A stretch of DNA of 64,000 nt, taken from assembly GCA_963744345.1 (NCBI GenBank), contig CAVUTD010000004.1, forward strand, positions 186,001 through 250,000, written 5' to 3'. The notes beneath the pieces are model-generated. The model was not told the origin of the DNA. It saw only the letters and a program-made list of their open reading frames with translations, and made no database searches. The stretch comes from DASTFP01 sp963744345 (GTDB lineage Bacteria > Verrucomicrobiota > Verrucomicrobiia > Chthoniobacterales > Terrimicrobiaceae). Both the position numbers and the translations under genes were made by a program. Of the stretch, positions 1 through 7,572 are shown piece after piece (position 1 is the stretch's first letter; each line of letters begins with the position of its first letter).

Positions 1-149
1 TGTGTCAGACGTGAAGTTCGGCAGCGCAAGTTTTCTCGGTTACTTCGCTTTGCGGCTCGTTTACTTAATGTCTACGGCCCGTCAAAATCGAGCGCGAGAG
101 TTCCTGCCCGTGCCATGAATGAAATCCTTGGCCGGATGGCTAACTGCCC

Positions 150-685
150 GAGGCTACCGATAACTTTGTCTCTAACGAGGTCATTATCGCCGGTCCGCGG
201 CAGATGTGTGGCCGCTGCTCAATGACACGACGGCGTGGCGGAGCTACTACAGCAATGCCTCCGAGATTAGATTCCACGATGGGACCGGACCAAGACTGAA
301 CGCGGCCGCGCGCTTCCGATTCACGACCTTTGGATTTCCGGTTGAAGCGAAAGTGACGGAATACGAGCCACCCGACGGCGGAAAACCGGCTCGGGTCGCG
401 TGGCACGGTTGGGTGGAGGGCGATGCCGACGCCCGTCTCGATGTCCACCACGCATGGCTGTTCGAGGACTTGCCGGGTGGAGGCGTGCGGCTTCTCACGC
501 AGGAGACCCAGATCGGAAAGCCGGCGCGGGAATTGGCCGCGACCAAACCCAACCCGATGCTCAACGCCCACCAGGAATGGCTCGCAGCGCGTCGGAAGCC
601 AAAAGCCGGCGAGAGTCAGCCAAGGGAAACTTGTCTTAACATCGAAAAACCTCGTGTCGGTGGAAACCAGGAGGGAAAGTGTTGA
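150..685 (+). pseudogene. SRPBCC (polyketide cyclase/START-like) domain protein, frameshifted
   Basis: The readable part (from about 188) begins SAADVWPLLNDTTAW and continues through FRFTTFGFPVEAKV to NPMLNAHQEWLAA, the typical course of a small SRPBCC ligand-binding protein of about 150 residues. The expected N-terminal strand (FVSNEVIIAG) is present just upstream at 165-194 but in another frame, so one indel near 192-198 breaks the gene, and a stop at 141-143 closes the upstream frame. The GTG at 206 lies inside the domain and is not a credible native start. The family binds hydrophobic ligands; no specific role can be assigned. The family call is good; the pseudogene status depends on the base calls near 195. 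Confidence 0.55.
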
Positions 686-1080
686 CAATATCAACAAACG
701 CGCAAGAACTCGTTGAGGTGTCAACCACCTTCGACCTCGCGACGCGAGCCTTGTCGTACGCCAACCGCGTGCGGCGGTGGCGCTAATGTCTCGTCGCGAC
801 AATCAATCCCAATGAAAGCCTGGATAACGACCCCTCAAATTACGAGCCTTCTCGACACACTTTACTCTGACGCGAAAGACAACGATCCGGCCGTCCACCA
901 CGCGGCGCGAGAGGGTGGCGCGACTTACCAAAGCGAAGCTGACTACTATCGCGCTGTGCGGAAAGCCTACATGCCGGTGGGGCGTGAGTTTGGAATCTTC
1001 TCTATTGCTTGGTTAGAAGCTCAAAAGCAAAAGCGGTGGTGGAATTCGGCACGTCCTTTGGCATCTCGACCATTTATCTA

Positions 1081-2236
1081 GTGTAATGTCCCGTAGATAT
1101 GATTGCTTAAGGAAAGGTTTTTGGCATGGTAGGGATTATGCCAGCCGCCATTGCGATTGAGGTCAGTTCTGAACAGCAACGCGAACTCCAACGCATCGTG
1201 ACAGCGAGGACGAGCAGTCAACGAGATGTCTTCAGGGCCAGGATCATTTTGGGCTTGGCCGAGGGACTGAGCCATGAGGAGATATCGCGAGAGCAGGGCG
1301 TCAGCCTCTTGGCCATCGGTCGCTGGAGGAAGCGTTGGGCGGCCAAGGGCCTGGAAGGGCTTAAAGACGCTCCTGGGCGGGGACGCAAGCCGACCATAGC
1401 GGCTACGGCCATCCGCTCGGCGCTGAGCTTGGCTGCTCGAGAGGCTCCTGGCGGAGGACCCTGGAGCGTGCGCACGATGGCGCGGGAAACCGGCTTGAGC
1501 AAATCGAGCGTGCAACGTTTGTGGTCGGCTCACGCAATCGCTCCGCATCGGCGCCAAGAGCTTCAAACTTTCCAAGGATTTGGCCTTTGAAGAGAAGTTC
1601 TGGGATGTGGTGGGCCTCTATCTTCATCCGCCCGATCGCGCTCTGCTTCTCTGTTGCGATGAGAAGAGTCAGTGTCAGGCCCTCAAGCGCAGTCAACCCG
1701 GTCTGCCCTTGAGCCAAGGTCATATCCGCACCCAAACCCACGATTACTACCGTCACGGAACGGTCACCTTGTTTGCCGCCCTCGACTATCTCTCGGGCAA
1801 GGTCTTTGCTCATACCGCCGGACGTCATCGCCATCAGGAGTGGCTGGCCTTCCTGCGCAAGATCGAGCGCGAGGTCTCCCCCGAGCTGGATATTCATATC
1901 ATCTGCGACAACTACGCCACGCACAAACATCCCAAGGTCATCGCCTGGCTCAAGGGTCATGCCCGCTTCCATTTGCACCTTACGCCAACCTCCTCTTCCT
2001 GGCTCAACCTGGTCGAGCGCTTCTTTGGCGAGATTACCCGTAAAGTGATTCGCGCGGGCAGTTTTCGCAGCGTCGGAGCGCTGGTGGCAGACATTTTCCG
2101 CTTCCTTGATCATCATAACCTTAACCCGAAGCCCTACCGCTGGACGGCCAATCCACACCGTGTTCTCGATAAGATCGATCGCGCGTGGGAAGCCATGTTA
2201 GAAGAAACATACAATCCTTTTTACGGGACTTCACAC
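1081..2236 (+). mobile_element. IS630-family insertion sequence, 1156 bp
   Basis: The terminal inverted repeats are GTGTAATGTCCCGTA at 1081-1095 and, on the other strand, GTGTGAAGTCCCGTA at 2222-2236 (13 of 15 match). The element is flanked by TA on both sides (1079-1080 and 2237-2238), the target duplication expected of the IS630/Tc1/mariner group; the restored target is CTAG. It carries one transposase split over two frames. Insertion into the O-methyltransferase gene is exact, so the ends are well defined. Confidence 0.9.
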
Positions 2237-2239
2237 TAG
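1126..2239 (+). pseudogene. IS630-family transposase, two overlapping frames
   Basis: The first frame (1126-1590) encodes the N-terminal helix-turn-helix region (SHEEISREQGVSLLAIGRW, then a winged second HTH). The second (1580-2239) encodes the DDE domain: LLLCCDEKSQ (first Asp), IICDNYATHKH (second Asp) and SSSWLNLVERFFGEI (Glu). Joined, they give about 350 residues, the usual length. Passing from the first to the second frame needs a forward shift of one base near 1553 (HRR to AKSFKLSKDLAF). No A-rich slippery run is visible there, so decay or a base error is likelier than programmed frameshifting. The ribosome site GGAAAGG lies about 9 bases before 1126. The TAG stop is formed by the target TA plus the next G, outside the element. 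Confidence 0.85.
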
Positions 2240-2645
2240 CAGCGGCAGTCCGCGACAACGGGGAAGGCAAGGTCATCACCACCGAGTTTGAACCGGAAAA
2301 GGCTGAGCGAGCGAAAAGTAACGTCGCGGCCGCTGGACTTGAGGAATGGGTGGAGTTTCGTGTGGGTGATGCGCTGGAAACGCTGAAAGCCAACCTTCCG
2401 CACGAGATTGATTTGATTCTGCTCGATGGCGCCAAGGGACTTTACCTCCATGTGCTGAAACTTCTGGAGCCTCGCCTCCGAAGTGCGGGAGTAGTCGCCA
2501 GTGACAACACCGACCATCAAGGGATGGAGGCTTTCCTAAAGTATCTCCGCGATCCCGCGAACGGATACACGTCAGCAGCGATCACTACTGCTGGGACGCA
2601 AAAGGGACACGAGATCACTCTTCGCAACTAAAAGCGCCGATATCT

Positions 2646-3091
2646 TCATTGTTCCTTCTTCCTCAACTGCGGCAGCGGATAGGCTCCTTTCAAGAGTTCC
2701 TCCCGCGGCTGATACAGCCGGAGGAACAGGACGAAGTTCCCCGCCTGGGCCGTCAGCCAGTTCGCCTTGTCCTGCGGTTCGTCATGCTGGATGACAATGG
2801 CATACGAGCCGTCAGCGCTGACCTTCGCCCGGCGGTATCGGAACCCACCTTGTAGCGATTGATCGGGTTGTCGACCAGCATCTTGGTCACGGCATCGTAG
2901 ATCGTCAGCGACCAGAATGCGCCCACCGGTGGTTCGCTCTTGAACGAGAAGACGTACCGGTTGGCCCCACTCAGGGGTTTGTTGTCGGCGGCCGCATAGG
3001 TATTAGGATACAGCGCCTCCTGGGCCGTGTTACCGCCGAGGTAAGGGCCGGAATGGACAGCACGTAGCGGATAGTTATAGCCGGTACTCAT
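2646..3091 (-). pseudogene. DUF1254/DUF1214 protein, C-terminal fragment, frameshifted
   Basis: On the minus strand, GPYLGGNTAQEALYPNTY is followed by GANRYVFSFKSEPPVGAFW, SLTIYDAVTKMLVDNPINRY, and, after a frame change near 2830, KVSADGSYAIVIQHDEPQ and NFVLFLRLYQPREELLKG, ending KKEQ at 2646. This is the DUF1214 C-terminal domain of a family whose members are normally 350-480 residues. The large DUF1254 N-terminal domain is missing. Its function is not established; many members are exported. Together with the next fragment it forms a degraded tandem pair. Confidence 0.7.
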
Positions 3092-3136
3092 CGAGGACGA
3101 TCCTGATGCTGATTCTGTTGTTCACGATTCGCTCCT

Positions 3137-3410
3137 TTACGATTCACTCTTATGAACCCGATTTACAGTCGGAGGCGTCCAGCGCTGCTCCTGAATTTCC
3201 GGCCCCGGCAGGTAGCTACGCAAGACGAGGTCGAAATCTTCCTTGGACGCGGGCAACCGGTTCGATTCCTTGTCCTTGCCCGGGGGACTCGTTCTGACTA
3301 GATGTCGAGCGAGCCGTCGTCGTTGAACGTGAGCTTGTCACGATCCCCCAATGGCGTTTGAGCGGATTAGCGACTAGGTTGTGCCTCGCGTGCACCGCGC
3401 CATCGCCCTC
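3137..3410 (-). pseudogene. second DUF1214 C-terminal fragment, degraded
   Basis: Reading the minus strand in shifting frames gives LVANPLKRHWG, RDKLTFNDDGSLDI, then NESPPGKDKESNRLPASKED, FDLVLRSYLPGPEIQEQRW and TPPTVNRVHKSES with a stop at 3137. These match the last about 90 residues of DUF1254/DUF1214 proteins. At least two frame breaks and an internal stop separate the pieces. It lies directly upstream, in the minus sense, of the first DUF1214 fragment, so two related genes were once adjacent or one was partly duplicated. Confidence 0.6.
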
Positions 3411-3523
3411 GGTCTTGGGAACCGGATAGTGCGCCGGCAGTTTCTTCGCCGCGGCGCTTCGTGGGCCAGCGGGCTGATGACTTGGCGACCGCTCACGCTG
3501 CGCACGCAGCTCGCACTGACCGC

Positions 3524-4039
3524 TCACATTCGTTCGCCGGGCAATTGGCTGGCTTGCTTCACCCAGCCGGCGAATTGAGCTTCGTCGAGCTGGTCATCCT
3601 CGTGGATGTCGAGGTAGCGCACTTCCTTTTGCTTGGACTCACCGGGAGGGATAGGCAGCAGCGACGTGCCGCGGAAGAAAGCCACCTTGACGTACTTCGT
3701 GAAGCAATGGATGCCAAGGAACCAGCCCTGGCCTTCGACTCCGTAGAGCGGCGAGTTCCACTTGACTGCCTTGTGAACGTCGGGGACGGTGCGCACGATG
3801 AGCGCGTCGAGGCGCCGCCCGATGTCGCTTTTCCAGCTCGGCATGGCCGCGATGTAGGCCTGCACGGGGACGTCGCCATAGGCCTTCGCGATCTGGGGGT
3901 TGCCGCCCGAGAGGAGGGCGACCTCGCCGGACTGCAATTTCGGTGCCGACTTGCACGGCTTGGCCGCCTTCGCAGCGACCCGCTTGGCGGCTGCCTTCTT
4001 TGCGACCTCCGCCGACTTCTTGGACGTCTTGCCGGCCAT
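3524..4039 (-). CDS. DUF1801 (YdhG-like) domain protein
   Basis: This 171-residue protein has a Lys/Ala-rich N-terminal 30 residues (KKSAEVAKKAAAKRVAAKAA), followed by a DUF1801 domain: YIAAMPSWKSDIGRRLDALI, VHKAVKWNSPLYG, GWFLGIHCFTKYVKVAFF and a C-terminal YLDIHEDDQLDEAQFAGWV. Proteins of this domain are small cytoplasmic proteins of uncertain role (one relative is named an iron chaperone). The ATG at 4039 is preferred over the GTG at 4048 because GGAG lies about 9 bases before it. It is intact, unlike its neighbours, and ends in the converging debris of a DUF1214 gene. Confidence 0.8.
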   Translation of the reverse strand: MAGKTSKKSAEVAKKAAAKRVAAKAAKPCKSAPKLQSGEVALLSGGNPQIAKAYGDVPVQAYIAAMPSWKSDIGRRLDALIVRTVPDVHKAVKWNSPLYGVEGQGWFLGIHCFTKYVKVAFFRGTSLLPIPPGESKQKEVRYLDIHEDDQLDEAQFAGWVKQASQLPGERM

Positions 4040-4044
4040 TGTGT

Positions 4045-4281
4045 TCACTCCAGGACTGCGGTGACTTCGACGTCGAAGAGCACGTTGAGAGGCAGCTCAG
4101 CCATGCCGATGGTGGTGCGGGCGTGCTTGCCCTTGTCGCCGAAGGCCACGACAAAGAGTTCGGACGCGCCGTGGGCGGTGAGATAGATGTCGGTAAAGGC
4201 GGTTTCGGATGCCGGAGTGACCGTTACGGTTCCTCCGCATTCATCCTCAACTGAGGCGTTCTCTTCTTTCACTTGAATCAT
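4045..4281 (-). pseudogene. RidA/YjgF-family protein, truncated
   Basis: The 78-residue frame ends ASELFVVAFGDKGKHARTTI then GMAELPLNVLFDVEVTAVLE, the C-terminal half of a RidA-type (enamine/imine deaminase) fold. A complete member is 115-130 residues; the N-terminal sheet is absent. Its start overlaps the 3' end of the upstream hydrolase frame (4247), which suggests a deletion joined the two. A second, more eroded copy of the same segment lies at 5127-5235. It may be expressed as a stub but is unlikely to form the trimeric active site. Confidence 0.6.
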
Positions 4282-5040
4282 GGTCGCTGATCAGCGTTGG
4301 GTTCGCTCCGCTCCAGAGTGCCAGCAGCAGCTCGTTTAGAGGTCGTCCGGTTAGCTGGACCTCATGGCCCGCACCGGCAACCACCGCCCGCGACGCGCCG
4401 ATGCGTTCAGCACGGTCGTCGCATATCGCGTCGAATCCGGCGCTGTGTCCACCGGATAGGACAAGCTTGGGGAAAGAGGCCGTCGCCAGCTCGGCCAGCG
4501 GGAGGTCGCTTTGCCAGAGAGGTCGCCCGTAGCGGAGCACGGGCACTAGTGACACGGCGGCGGCGATCAGCTCGGGGGAAAGCGCGTCGGGATCACTCCC
4601 AACGGTCCTCAAAAAGCAGATGACCCAATGCTCACCGGAAAGGTTTTCCTCCCAGAGGAGGCGTACTTCGTCAACAAGGGCTCGTGCGGCTGGATGGTTC
4701 TGCCCCAACGCGAATGTACCTCGCTCCAGCAACGTCATGGATAGGGTCGCATGCGGGCGGCGGGCAGCTGCGAAAAGCACGCCGAGACCGCCGTAAGAAT
4801 AACCCACGAGGTGCGCACCGTCGCCCATGAGCTCGGCGATATCGTCGGCGTGCTTAGGAAATCCTCACCTTCCGCGACCGGGCTTTTCCCATAGCCACGC
4901 CGGTCCGGCACCAAGAGGCGAAAGCCCTCATCCGCGAGCGGTCGCTGCGCCTGCCACTCCTCGGCGCCCGTTGCGAGGGAGCCGTGCACGAGCACCACGG
5001 GGGTCACGGTGCCCCAGAAGTCTACAAACAGGTCGCTCAT
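4247..5040 (-). pseudogene. alpha/beta hydrolase, frameshifted
   Basis: The first part (5040 to about 4857) reads PVVLVHGSLATGAEEWQAQR and LLVPDRRGYGKSPVAEGEDF; the second part, in another frame, continues KHADDIAELMGDGAHLVGYS with the nucleophile elbow GYSYGG, then PKLVLSGGHSAGFDAI and the catalytic-His region VVAGAGHEVQLTG. A single-base indel near 4853-4858 separates the halves. The combined length, about 260 residues, is normal for a small hydrolase of this fold, and Ser, Asp region and His are all still encoded. Substrate unknown. If the indel is a base-call error, this is a functional gene. Confidence 0.7.
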
Positions 5041-5126
5041 TTGCTTCGCTTGGTTTAAAACGACACACGATAAGCAGAACGCTCGCCAGATGCATGGCGA
5101 GATTTCATGCTGTCCCTTTCAGGCGT

Positions 5127-5235
5127 CACACACATCAGTTGCAGCTCGGCCATTTCGACGGAGGTGGGGGCGGGCTTGCCCTTGTCGCGGAAGGCCAGTA
5201 CCGAAGAGTTCGGAGGGTCCGTTGGCGGTGCGTGA
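5127..5235 (-). pseudogene. second RidA-family remnant
   Basis: The minus strand reads FRDKGKPAPTSVEMAELQLM, which aligns with FGDKGKHARTTIGMAELPLN of the fragment at 4045-4281; the nucleotide match runs from the GGCCTTC to the GAGCTGC segment. No start, no complete domain and no downstream continuation were found. Two copies of the same domain flank the alpha/beta hydrolase, as if the hydrolase sat between duplicated RidA genes. Confidence 0.5.
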
Positions 5236-5296
5236 CCACCACGAGTGCAGCCAGTCAATGTCTCGTCTTCTCTTGTTCCTCCTATTTAGAGCGCGA

Positions 5297-5914
5297 TCAA
5301 TCCGACTGAGTTTCTTTCTGATATTGTTCAGCGAGTGTCAGCCATTTTTCTCGATCGTGAGGTGTAATTTCGCGGACGACTCTTGCTGGATTTCCGGCGG
5401 CAATCACACCGTCAGGAATGTCTTTGACCACTACAGAGCCGGACCCAATCACAACATTGCTTCCGATCTTTACTCCGGGATTGACTACGACGTTTCCACC
5501 CACCCAAACATCATCGCCAATACATACTGGATTCCCAAATTCCAGAAGAGAATTGCGAACAGCGGCATCAATAGGGTGTGCCGCTGTGTAGATGCAGACC
5601 CTAGGGGCGAAGAAAACATTTCTCCCGATGGTTACAGAACAAACATCAATTATTATGCAATCGTAGTTTGCATAGAAATTCTCACCAATTGAGGTATTAC
5701 AGCCGTAATCGGTTCTAAAGGGTGGTTCAATGTAGATGTTGTCTCCACTTGACTTAAATAACTGCTTCAAGAGAATCTTTCGGTAGTCTTGCTGCTCCTC
5801 TGTTGAGCTATTGAATAGCCTTGTGAGCATCCGAGCCTTCTTGTTGTCTCTGCCCAATTCTTCGTCGAAGGGCAAATACAAGCGCCCGGCTAGCATTCTT
5901 TCTTTTTCTGACAT
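5297..5914 (-). CDS. maa: maltose/sugar O-acetyltransferase (hexapeptide repeat family)
   Basis: This protein of 205 residues starts MSEKERMLAGRLYLPFDEEL, the Mac (maltose acetyltransferase) N-terminal domain, followed by left-handed beta-helix hexapeptide repeats (TSIGENFYANYDC, VTIGRNVFFAPRVCIYTAAH with the catalytic-region His, VCIGDDVWVGGNVVVNPGVK, IGSNVVIGSGSVVVKDIPDG) and the usual ending VIAAGNPARVVREIT. It transfers acetyl from acetyl-CoA to a sugar or related acceptor in the cytoplasm. The start at 5914 has AAGGAG 7 bases upstream; the longer reading to 6094 is low-complexity and lacks a site. Length and motifs are complete, so it is probably active. Confidence 0.9.
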   Translation of the reverse strand: MSEKERMLAGRLYLPFDEELGRDNKKARMLTRLFNSSTEEQQDYRKILLKQLFKSSGDNIYIEPPFRTDYGCNTSIGENFYANYDCIIIDVCSVTIGRNVFFAPRVCIYTAAHPIDAAVRNSLLEFGNPVCIGDDVWVGGNVVVNPGVKIGSNVVIGSGSVVVKDIPDGVIAAGNPARVVREITPHDREKWLTLAEQYQKETQSD

Positions 5915-6761
5915 TAGAACACTCCTTTGCAGCGCGCGGGAACCACCGCGCGTCGGAACAGCATGTAGCTTGTGCCGCCGGCCGGGCCGACGTGGCGTGG
6001 CGCGACCGACCAGGCGGTCCCGCGACTCTTGCCTGGATTCGTGACGCCTAACATTGTGTAGATCACCTAAGTTTGTCATAGCGGGAACGGTCAAGAGTAA
6101 TGTTGCATACTGAACGGACGTGAGAACGGTTAACCATTTGCCGGCGGCAGTCGGATGCGACTGCTGGCAGAGTTGATGGTTGATAGTTGATCCTGTTTTC
6201 CGCCCTGCGGGCTACGGCGGCAAGTGGTTGGTGTTCCTTTTGCCAGCCCTCTGTGTTCCCGGTGCCCTCTGTGGTGACGATCAGTTGCAATCTCAGAGTC
6301 GCTTTGTTCGTGCGCACAGCTCGTCTTTCCGATAGAAACACACGAAGCACGCACTTAGAGCGGGTTTGTGAGATCACCTTGCGCACACGTCTCCTGCTGT
6401 GACCTAGCCGAGCTGTTTCCAGTCGCTGACAGGGGGCGCATTCCGCCACAATGTCTTCTAACAGGATGGTTCGGGCGAGCTCAGTCACATGGATGAAAAC
6501 GGCGGCGTAAAATCTTCGCCCATCCGTGCTCGGAGCCTGGCCGCGTAACGGCCAATCTCGTTCGAATATCATTGAGGTGACCGCGCGGACAGCAAAAAAT
6601 CGTCTTCCATTTCCGCTCGGTTCCCAGCGACTCCTCATCTTGGTTCGGCAGGACGAATTCATAAGCCTCTAAGGTGCGTCAAGCGCTAACGGGCCATCTT
6701 CGATAAGTCAAATTTCTGTGCCGACCTCCGATCGCGGCGCGTAGAATATGTAAAGGGTTTT
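5915..6761. other. gene-free stretch before the hydrogenase unit
   Basis: About 850 bases without a credible gene. A 199-residue minus-strand frame (6063-6662) has no recognisable domain and includes the low-complexity repeat at 6239-6285. The last 80 bases should hold the hydrogenase promoter, but no clear -24/-12 or -35/-10 pair was found. AAAGGG lies 5-10 bases before the ATG at 6762. Confidence 0.5.
6239..6285. repeat. CCTCTGTG-type low-complexity intergenic repeat
   Basis: The motif CCCTCTGTG occurs twice 18 bases apart (GCCCTCTGTGTTCCC and GTGCCCTCTGTGGTGAC). Translated on the minus strand it gives the Thr-Glu-Gly-type strings (TTEGTGNTEG) often seen as spurious proteins in soil-bacterial genomes. 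It is non-coding; its origin is unknown. Confidence 0.4.
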
Positions 6762-7550
6762 ATGGGGAAGACGGTGCTTTGGATGGAGTCTGGGAGCTGC
6801 AGTGGTGAATCGATGGCGATTTTAGGCTTGGATGGCCCGTCAGCTAAAGGGGATTACAATCTTGCGCAATTCTTAAAGGATGAAGAGGTTCGCCTGCTTT
6901 GGCATCCGTCGTTGTCTTTGGAATCGCCACTGCAGCTCTTGAACATTGTCGACTCGATCGTTGGCAAGAGGGAGGGATTAACGCTGTTTTGTCTCGAGGG
7001 GAGCGTGATCCATGGCCCGAATGGAACCGGGATGTATGATTCGATTCACGGCAAACCGAAGAGAGACCTCATCGCAGCCCTTTGTCGTGAGGCCGAATAC
7101 GTTCTTGCGATGGGATCCTGTGCGGCTTTTGGGGGAATACCGGCAGCGCCACCCAACCCGTCCGGATCGAGCGGTCTTCAATTCAGGCTCGACAAACCTG
7201 GCGGCCTCCTGAGTCCAGAGTGGCGCTCCCGCGCGGGATTTCCCGTCTTCAATTTATCAGGTTGCCCGGTTGATGCGGTGACCATGCTCAAAACAATGAG
7301 TTTGATCATAAACGGCGCGCCGCCGGCTCTAGACGCGTTGAATCGGCCATTAACGGTGCGGCCGTGCTTGTCAGACGAATCGCGCAGGAAGTGCCGCACA
7401 GCCGAGAAGGTGGGATATAGCTGTTACAACTGTATCGGCGCCACCTTTCCTGTCAGCAAGCGCTTGTTCCGCCACACCACCGGAACTTGTCCATCGGGAG
7501 CGGGCCCTCGAGCGCAAAAAGAAGAAGCTTTAGCTACCCGATCGTGCTAA
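6762..7550 (+). CDS. [NiFe]-hydrogenase small subunit, atypical
   Basis: This 262-residue protein has small-subunit motifs: VLWMESGSCSGESMAILGLD (residues 5-24), LLWHPSLSLESP, LEGSVIHGPNGTG (Glu79 in the proton-path position), MGSCAAFGG (Cys120) and NLSGCPVD (Cys168). The proximal-cluster motif CxGC reads C-S-G-E, so its second ligand would be Glu16, not Cys. The region carrying the distal-cluster His and the first medial/distal Cys residues is missing: after Pro201 only Cys202, Cys211, Cys221 and Cys224 (GYSCYNCIGATFP) remain before the end. No Tat signal is present, so it should be cytoplasmic. It is the first gene of a five-gene unit. It may be a diverged subtype or a gene with an internal deletion. 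Confidence 0.85.
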   Translation: MGKTVLWMESGSCSGESMAILGLDGPSAKGDYNLAQFLKDEEVRLLWHPSLSLESPLQLLNIVDSIVGKREGLTLFCLEGSVIHGPNGTGMYDSIHGKPKRDLIAALCREAEYVLAMGSCAAFGGIPAAPPNPSGSSGLQFRLDKPGGLLSPEWRSRAGFPVFNLSGCPVDAVTMLKTMSLIINGAPPALDALNRPLTVRPCLSDESRRKCRTAEKVGYSCYNCIGATFPVSKRLFRHTTGTCPSGAGPRAQKEEALATRSC

Positions 7551-7572
7551 AAGACGTGAAGGAGGCTATCCC

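Larger units (their letters stand above)
812..2631 (+). pseudogene. class I SAM O-methyltransferase, interrupted by IS630-type element
   Basis: The 5' part (812-1080) encodes MKAWITTPQITSLLDTLY and on to the SAM-binding loop VVEFGTSFGISTIYL. After the IS (1081-2236) the same reading continues LAAAVRDNGEGKVITTEF, then GDALETL, DLILLDGAKGLY and VVASDNTDHQG, the acidic and D-N motifs of metal-dependent O-methyltransferases. Removing the IS and one copy of its TA duplication rejoins ATT-TAT-CTA-GCA without loss. A second lesion, a one-base deletion near 998-1001, puts the segment before the SAM loop out of frame (GREFGIF then LYCLVRSSKAKAVVEFG). The rejoined protein would be about 220 residues, normal for the family. 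Substrate unknown. Both lesions make it non-functional as read. Confidence 0.8.

Noticed and set aside
140..802. 220-residue minus-strand frame over the SRPBCC gene
   Set aside because: It is the reverse shadow of the SRPBCC sequence and is Arg-rich without any motif.
1545..1590. Programmed frameshift in the IS630 transposase
   Set aside because: The needed shift is forward by one base, and no slippery A run or stimulatory structure is evident; decay or base error is simpler.
6046..6052. GCCTAAC, an integron attC-core-like heptamer upstream of the O-acetyltransferase gene
   Set aside because: No partner core or folded attC structure was found on the other side of the gene, and no integrase is present; a 7-mer occurs by chance.
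6063..6662. 199-residue minus-strand frame
   Set aside because: Its translation contains the spurious Thr-Glu-Gly repeat string and no domain; likely non-coding.
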